45,817 bases of DNA, from contig CANFXC010000016.1 in NCBI GenBank assembly GCA_947450765.1, positions 1 through 45,817 on the forward strand, written 5' to 3'. This document shows, in pieces, positions 42,078 through 45,817 of this stretch. This DNA comes from Comamonadaceae bacterium. GTDB lineage: Bacteria > Pseudomonadota > Gammaproteobacteria > Burkholderiales > Burkholderiaceae_C. The translations under genes and the position numbers were made by a program. Under the pieces are notes generated by a model, which saw only the letters and a program-made list of their open reading frames with translations, did not search any database and was not told where the DNA came from. Numbering within the stretch: the first letter of the stretch is position 1; each line of letters begins with the position of its first letter.

Positions 42078-43676
42078 ATGCGCAAGGTTGATCTGCTCAC
42101 CCACTCGATCGGCAGCTTGCCGGCGGCCACCGGCGCGCTGCGCCTGGAGACCTATCAGCTGAGCAAGCGCTTCGGTGATTTCACGGCGATGGATCGGGTC
42201 AGCTTGGAGGTCGAACCCGGCACGGTGCATGCGCTGTTAGGTGAAAACGGCGCCGGCAAGAGCACGCTGGTCAAGTGCGTGGCGGGGTTTCAGCGCGCCG
42301 AAGAAGGCAGCATTTTGATTGATGGGCGTGAGCAAGACATCGCTAACCCGACGCTGGCGCGGGCGCTGGGCATCGGTATGGTCTACCAGCACTTCACGCT
42401 GGCGCCCGGCATGACCGTGGCTGAAAATTTACTGCTGGCGGGTGGCGCCTTACCTGCTGTGGTGAACTGGAAGGCCAAGCGCGAAGCCTTGGCTGCATTT
42501 TTGGCGTCCACCCCTTTCCGGCTAGACCTCGACGCCCGACCCAGCGAGCTGGCCGCTGGCGAAAAACAAAAGCTCGAACTGCTCAAGCAGCTGTACCTGA
42601 AGCCGCGCCTGCTGATCTTGGACGAGCCGACTTCGGTTCTGACGCCGCAGGAAGCCGACGAAGTCCTGAGCCATGTTCGCCAAATTGCACGCAATGGTCT
42701 TTGCTCGGTGCTCATCATCACGCACAAGTTCCGCGAGGTGATGGCCTATGCCGACCATGTCAGCGTGATGCGGCGCGGTCAGTTGGTGCAGCGTTGCAGC
42801 GTGGCGGACACCGACCCGGCGCAACTGGCGGCGGCCATGATGGGCGAGGGCGGCGCAAGAGTTGCGACGGCCCCTGGCGTGACCCGCAGTGCCCTGCCCA
42901 GTACCGTGTCGGCATCTGCACCAATCGCCCTGCAGGTCGAGGGTTTGAGTGCCCAGGGTGACCGCGGTACGTCGGCGCTTGACGGCCTGAGCTTGGAGGT
43001 GCGGGCCGGTGAAATTCTCGGTGTGGCGGGTATCTCCGGCAACGGTCAGCGTGAGCTGGTCGAAGCGTTGGTCGGCCAGCGACCGCGGTCGGCCGGGCGT
43101 GTGCGCGTGATGGGTCAGCCTTACAGCGCCAGTCGTCGTGACAACCGGCGCCTGAAGGTACGCAGCCTGCCCGAAGAACCGCTGCGCAACGCCTGCGTGG
43201 GCGAGCTCAGCGTGGCGCAAAACATGGCGCTGCGCGACTTTGACCGGCCGCCGTTGGAGCGCTTCGGGCTGCTGAATTTTGCGGTGATGCGCAACCGCGC
43301 GCGGCAATGGATCACGGCCTTCGGCGTGAAAACACGCAGCGAAGATGCGCCCATCAGCAGCCTGTCGGGCGGCAACGTGCAGCGCGCCGTGCTGGCGCGT
43401 GAACTGGCGGGCGCCGCGGGTGAAATTCAGGTGCTGATTGCCTCGAACCCGGTGTTCGGTTTGGACTTTGCTGCCGTGGCGGAGATTCATGCTCGGCTGC
43501 GCAAAGTGCGTGCCGAGGGCTGCGCGGTGCTGTTGGTCAGCGAAGACCTTGATGAATTGCTCGAACTGGCCGACCGCATCGTGGTCATGAGCCAAGGCCG
43601 CATCGTCTATGAGACACCCGTGGCCAGTGCCGAGCGCCAGGTGCTGGGTGCGCACATGGGCGGCACCGCAAAATAA
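42078..43676 (+). CDS. BMP-type ABC transporter ATPase (two nucleotide-binding domains)
   Basis: A 532-residue double ATPase of the YufO type. Domain 1 has Walker [16 protein letters not shown], signature [16 protein letters not shown] (LSGGQ replaced by LAAGE) and Walker [14 protein letters not shown]. Domain 2 has a degenerate Walker [17 protein letters not shown], signature [17 protein letters not shown], and [18 protein letters not shown], where the Walker B Glu is missing. Degenerate second domains are usual in this importer class. A Ser/Ala/Pro-rich linker ([18 protein letters not shown]) joins the halves. The ATG is 4 bp after the BiuH-like stop. Confidence 0.92.
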   Translation: MRKVDLLTHSIGSLPAATGALRLETYQLSKRFGDFTAMDRVSLEVEPGTVHALLGENGAGKSTLVKCVAGFQRAEEGSILIDGREQDIANPTLARALGIGMVYQHFTLAPGMTVAENLLLAGGALPAVVNWKAKREALAAFLASTPFRLDLDARPSELAAGEKQKLELLKQLYLKPRLLILDEPTSVLTPQEADEVLSHVRQIARNGLCSVLIITHKFREVMAYADHVSVMRRGQLVQRCSVADTDPAQLAAAMMGEGGARVATAPGVTRSALPSTVSASAPIALQVEGLSAQGDRGTSALDGLSLEVRAGEILGVAGISGNGQRELVEALVGQRPRSAGRVRVMGQPYSASRRDNRRLKVRSLPEEPLRNACVGELSVAQNMALRDFDRPPLERFGLLNFAVMRNRARQWITAFGVKTRSEDAPISSLSGGNVQRAVLARELAGAAGEIQVLIASNPVFGLDFAAVAEIHARLRKVRAEGCAVLLVSEDLDELLELADRIVVMSQGRIVYETPVASAERQVLGAHMGGTAK

Positions 43677-43696
43677 ACGGCTACTGTAGGAACACC

Positions 43697-44362
43697 ATGC
43701 AACTCCCCGCATTGCCTTTTCCCTTTAACTTTGAGGTGTCGCACACGGCCTTGGTGCTGATCGACTTTCAGCGCGACTTCATGGAGGCTGGCGGCTTTGG
43801 CGAAACCTTGGGCAACAACGTGGCGCTGCTCGCTGCCGCTGTCCCACCCATGCAAAAGGTGTTGGCGGCGTGGCGGGCCGTGGGCGGCTTGGTGGTGCAC
43901 ACACGCGAGTCGCACCGGCCTGACTTGTCGGACTGCCCACCGGCCAAACGTGACCGCGGCAATCCGGCGCTGCGCATTGGCGACGTCGGGCCGATGGGGC
44001 GTATTTTGGTGGCCGGCGAGTCGGGCAATCAAATCATCGAGGCGTTGAGCCCGTTGCCGGGTGAGATCGTGATTGACAAGCCGGGCAAGGGTGCTTTTTA
44101 CGCGACCGACTTGCACGCGCAATTGCAAGCGCGCGGTATCACGCGGCTGATTTTTGGCGGCGTCACCACCGAGGTTTGCGTGCAGAGCAGCATGCGCGAA
44201 GCCACTGACCGTGGCTACGATGGCGTGTTGCTTGAAGACTGCACCGAGAGTTACTTTCCGGCCTTCAAGGCGGCCACGCTGGAGATGGTGCGGGCGCAGG
44301 GCGGCATCGTTGGTTGGACGGCCGACAGCGCCGACTTGCTGGCAGCATTGCACAAAGGCTAG
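43697..44362 (+). CDS. Isochorismatase-fold cysteine hydrolase
   Basis: A 221-residue cysteine hydrolase, paralogue of the BiuH-like protein two genes before. Triad: D23 in [13 protein letters not shown]128 in [16 protein letters not shown] and C161 in [19 protein letters not shown]. Both share HTRE-HRPDLSD and PGKG-FYATDL. Its N-terminus ([14 protein letters not shown]) and the region after the triad ([35 protein letters not shown]) differ, so it should have another substrate, for instance a ureido acid or carbamoyl amide. It starts 20 bp after the ATPase and stops 1 bp before the regulator start. Confidence 0.87.
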   Translation: MQLPALPFPFNFEVSHTALVLIDFQRDFMEAGGFGETLGNNVALLAAAVPPMQKVLAAWRAVGGLVVHTRESHRPDLSDCPPAKRDRGNPALRIGDVGPMGRILVAGESGNQIIEALSPLPGEIVIDKPGKGAFYATDLHAQLQARGITRLIFGGVTTEVCVQSSMREATDRGYDGVLLEDCTESYFPAFKAATLEMVRAQGGIVGWTADSADLLAALHKG

Positions 44363-44363
44363 G

Positions 44364-45065
44364 ATGAGTTTATTTCGCAGCCGTGCCGACGACGTTTACA
44401 CACAGCTCAAGCGTGACATCGCTGAGTTCCGCCTGGTGCCCGGCGACCGTTTCACGGAAACAGAAATCAGTGTGCGTTTAGGCGTCTCGCGCACGCCGGT
44501 GCGGCAGGCGCTGTTCAAGCTGCAGCAAGAGGGTTATGTCGAGGTGCTGTTTCGCAGTGGTTGGCGCGTGTTGCCGTTCGACTTCAACCAGTTTGAAGAA
44601 CTTTACGACCTGCGCATGGTCCTCGAAACCACCGCTGCGCATCGCCTGTGTGAGGGTGCGCTCAAGGTCGATGCCGCGCAGCTGGACGCGCTCGTCGCCA
44701 TCTGGCTGGTCAGCCCGGAACAACGCAACACCGACATGCTAGAAGTCGCCGCTTGGGATGAGGCCTTCCATTGCGCCTTGGTGGCCGCTGCGGGCAACGC
44801 CGAAATGGCACGTGTGCACCGCGAGGTGACCGAACGCATACGCGTGATTCGTCGGCTTGATTTCACGCAGCCCTTGCGCATCACCGCGACTTACGATGAA
44901 CACGGAAAAATCTTAACCGCTATCCAACAAAAGCGCGGCGACCAAGCCGCCTTGCTACTGCGTGCGCACATCCAGGCCAGCCAGGCCGAGGTCCGCAAGA
45001 TCACCTTGCACCAAGTGCATCTGGCGCGTCAGCTGGGTGCGCAGCCGGCTGTCAGCCCGACTTGA
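44364..45065 (+). CDS. GntR family transcriptional regulator, FCD type
   Basis: A 233-residue regulator. The N-terminal winged HTH has VYTQLKRDIAEFRLVPGDRF, TETEISVRLGVSRTPVRQAL and FKLQQEGYVEVLFRSGWRVL. The FCD domain follows with LYDLRMVLETTAAHRL, AWDEAFHCALVAAAGN and ATYDEHGKILTAIQQKRGDQAALLLRAHI, which hold the usual metal-ligand positions (Asp/His/His). AGG lies directly before ATG 44364 with almost no spacer, and the start comes 1 bp after the preceding stop, so it is translated with the operon. It probably controls the whole nitrogen cluster, perhaps through the palindrome at 30392. The inducer is unknown. Confidence 0.92.
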   Translation: MSLFRSRADDVYTQLKRDIAEFRLVPGDRFTETEISVRLGVSRTPVRQALFKLQQEGYVEVLFRSGWRVLPFDFNQFEELYDLRMVLETTAAHRLCEGALKVDAAQLDALVAIWLVSPEQRNTDMLEVAAWDEAFHCALVAAAGNAEMARVHREVTERIRVIRRLDFTQPLRITATYDEHGKILTAIQQKRGDQAALLLRAHIQASQAEVRKITLHQVHLARQLGAQPAVSPT

Positions 45066-45087
45066 CTTGTCGCGAGGGCAATATCCC

Positions 45088-45163
45088 GTCACTGCGAGCG
45101 CAGCGCGGCAGTCTAGGATCCCGAATTCGCAGCCATGGATTGCCGCGCTGCTCTCGCAAAGAC
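45088..45163. repeat. Dispersed palindromic repeat, copy 2
   Basis: Arms 45088-45113 and 45138-45163 (26 bases each, 22 complementary) surround a 24-base centre. They share the GTCA..GCGAGCG..GCGCGGC core with the copy at 25254-25332. The element sits alone between the GntR stop and the sulfate-binding protein gene, as expected of intergenic repeats. Confidence 0.75.
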
Positions 45164-45317
45164 TGCAGTGCTGCGCTTTCCATGTCGGGATGGCTGCGCC
45201 TCAAAAAACCTATGTTTTGGTTATAAGAAACTGACAACTCAGTATTTCCAGTTTTAAAGCGGCGCACCCAGAATCCAATCCCTCAGCTTTCAAATCGAAA
45301 CAAAAAGGGAAAAGATC
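45164..45317 (+). promoter_or_regulatory. Leader region of sulfate-binding protein gene
   Basis: A 154-base leader after the repeat. It includes an AT-rich stretch (GGTTATAAGAAAC at 45219-45231) that resembles the TTATAAG-type sequence near CysB-controlled promoters, and a purine-rich AAAAAGGGAAAAGA just before the ATG that includes the ribosome site. CysB control is only a suggestion. Confidence 0.3.
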
Positions 45318-45817
45318 ATGTCTTCACGTCGCAGAGTCATTGGCGTTTTGGCCGCCGCCGCACTGGCCACCATCGCCGGAATCAGCTTGGCGCAGCCCGC
45401 CCCCATCACCTTGCTCAATGTGTCTTACGACCCGACGCGCGAGTTGTATGTCGAGTTCAACGCCGCCTTCATCAAGTACTGGAAAGCCAAGACCGGCCAG
45501 ACCGTCACCATCAAGCAGTCGCATGGCGGATCGGGCAAACAAGCCCGCTCCATCATTGACGGCTTGGATGCCGACGTCGCCACGCTGGCTTTGGCCGGTG
45601 ACACCGACGCGCTGCACGCCAACGGCAACTGGATTCCGAAAGATTGGCAAAAACGCTTGCCACTGAATTCGTCACCCTACACCTCGACCATCGTGCTGGT
45701 GACGCGTGCCGGCAACCCGAAAAACATCAAAGACTGGGACGATTTGATTCGCCCGGATGTGAAAGTCATCACGCCCAATCCGAAAACCTCCGGCGGTGCG
45801 CGCTGGAACTATCTCGC
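45318..45817 (+). CDS. Sulfate ABC transporter substrate-binding protein, N-terminal part
   Basis: The first 166 codons are in the window; the gene runs past its end. The signal peptide [22 protein letters not shown] is followed by the Sbp/CysP signature [20 protein letters not shown], then [20 protein letters not shown] and [18 protein letters not shown], and [13 protein letters not shown]. These residues line the sulfate pocket in known Sbp proteins. The start is ATG 45318, behind GGGAAAAGATC. It is a periplasmic receptor for sulfate or thiosulfate; the permease genes are expected next. It is separate from the nitrogen cluster. Confidence 0.93.
   Translation, partial: MSSRRRVIGVLAAAALATIAGISLAQPAPITLLNVSYDPTRELYVEFNAAFIKYWKAKTGQTVTIKQSHGGSGKQARSIIDGLDADVATLALAGDTDALHANGNWIPKDWQKRLPLNSSPYTSTIVLVTRAGNPKNIKDWDDLIRPDVKVITPNPKTSGGARWNYL

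Noticed and set aside
30434..45065. Possibility that the cluster is a urea carboxylase/allophanate (DUR1,2-type) pathway
   Set aside because: No biotin-dependent urea carboxylase or its accessory proteins are encoded; AtzG/E/H and BiuH-like genes fit biuret or carboxybiuret better.

Overview
The window is a GC-rich, densely coded bacterial chromosome segment. Its gene content points to a betaproteobacterium of the order Burkholderiales, probably Comamonadaceae: two Bug-type (TctC) periplasmic receptors, an ilvE gene followed by a small CHCC zinc-finger gene, an operon for a fused-AB Mrp antiporter, and many FCD/IclR regulators next to ABC importers. This assignment rests on gene content only. 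No rRNA, tRNA, CRISPR array, transposase or phage gene was seen.

Layout. (1) 1-8163 is a catabolic region: the end of an amidohydrolase, a GntR/FCD regulator behind a near-perfect palindrome, then a co-directional run of VOC protein, FAH-family hydrolase, Bug receptor, DUF1185-type protein and quinone-oxidoreductase-like MDR. A convergent IclR regulator follows, then a second Bug receptor and a D-2-hydroxyacid dehydrogenase. (2) 8197-12979 is housekeeping: radA, a BCCT transporter, a small membrane protein, ilvE and a zinc-finger protein, closed by a 12-bp-stem TTCG terminator. (3) 13066-19243 is a six-gene Mrp/Pha cation/proton antiporter operon with ATGA overlaps. (4) 19327-20935 is a hipBA toxin-antitoxin module. 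(5) 20969-25246 holds an OmpR-type two-component system, an AmpG-like MFS permease and an M48 metalloprotease. (6) 25254-30342 holds a palindromic repeat, a PAS-only protein divergent from a CheB-CheR-PAS fusion, two small unknown genes, a BON lipoprotein, a 27-codon glycine-zipper ORF and a strong terminator.

(7) 30434-45065 is the most distinctive part: a nearly 15-kb, all-plus-strand nitrogen-scavenging cluster. It encodes allophanate hydrolase (AtzF), an NMT1/taurine-type ABC importer, AtzG, AtzE and AtzH (HpxX/Y/Z-like), a four-part BMP-type ABC importer, a formamidase (AmiF), a biuret amidohydrolase-like isochorismatase (BiuH), a second paralogous cysteine hydrolase and a GntR/FCD regulator. 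Together these predict uptake and stepwise hydrolysis of a carbamoylated compound (biuret, carboxybiuret, oxalurate or an s-triazine or pyrimidine breakdown product) to ammonia and CO2. No cyanuric acid hydrolase, barbiturase or urease gene lies in the window, so the real entry substrate is open. (8) 45066-45817 holds a second copy of the palindromic repeat and the start of a sulfate-binding protein gene.

Most regulatory calls here (operators and leaderless starts) are pattern readings and inference. The gene-family calls rest on motifs read directly in the translations.
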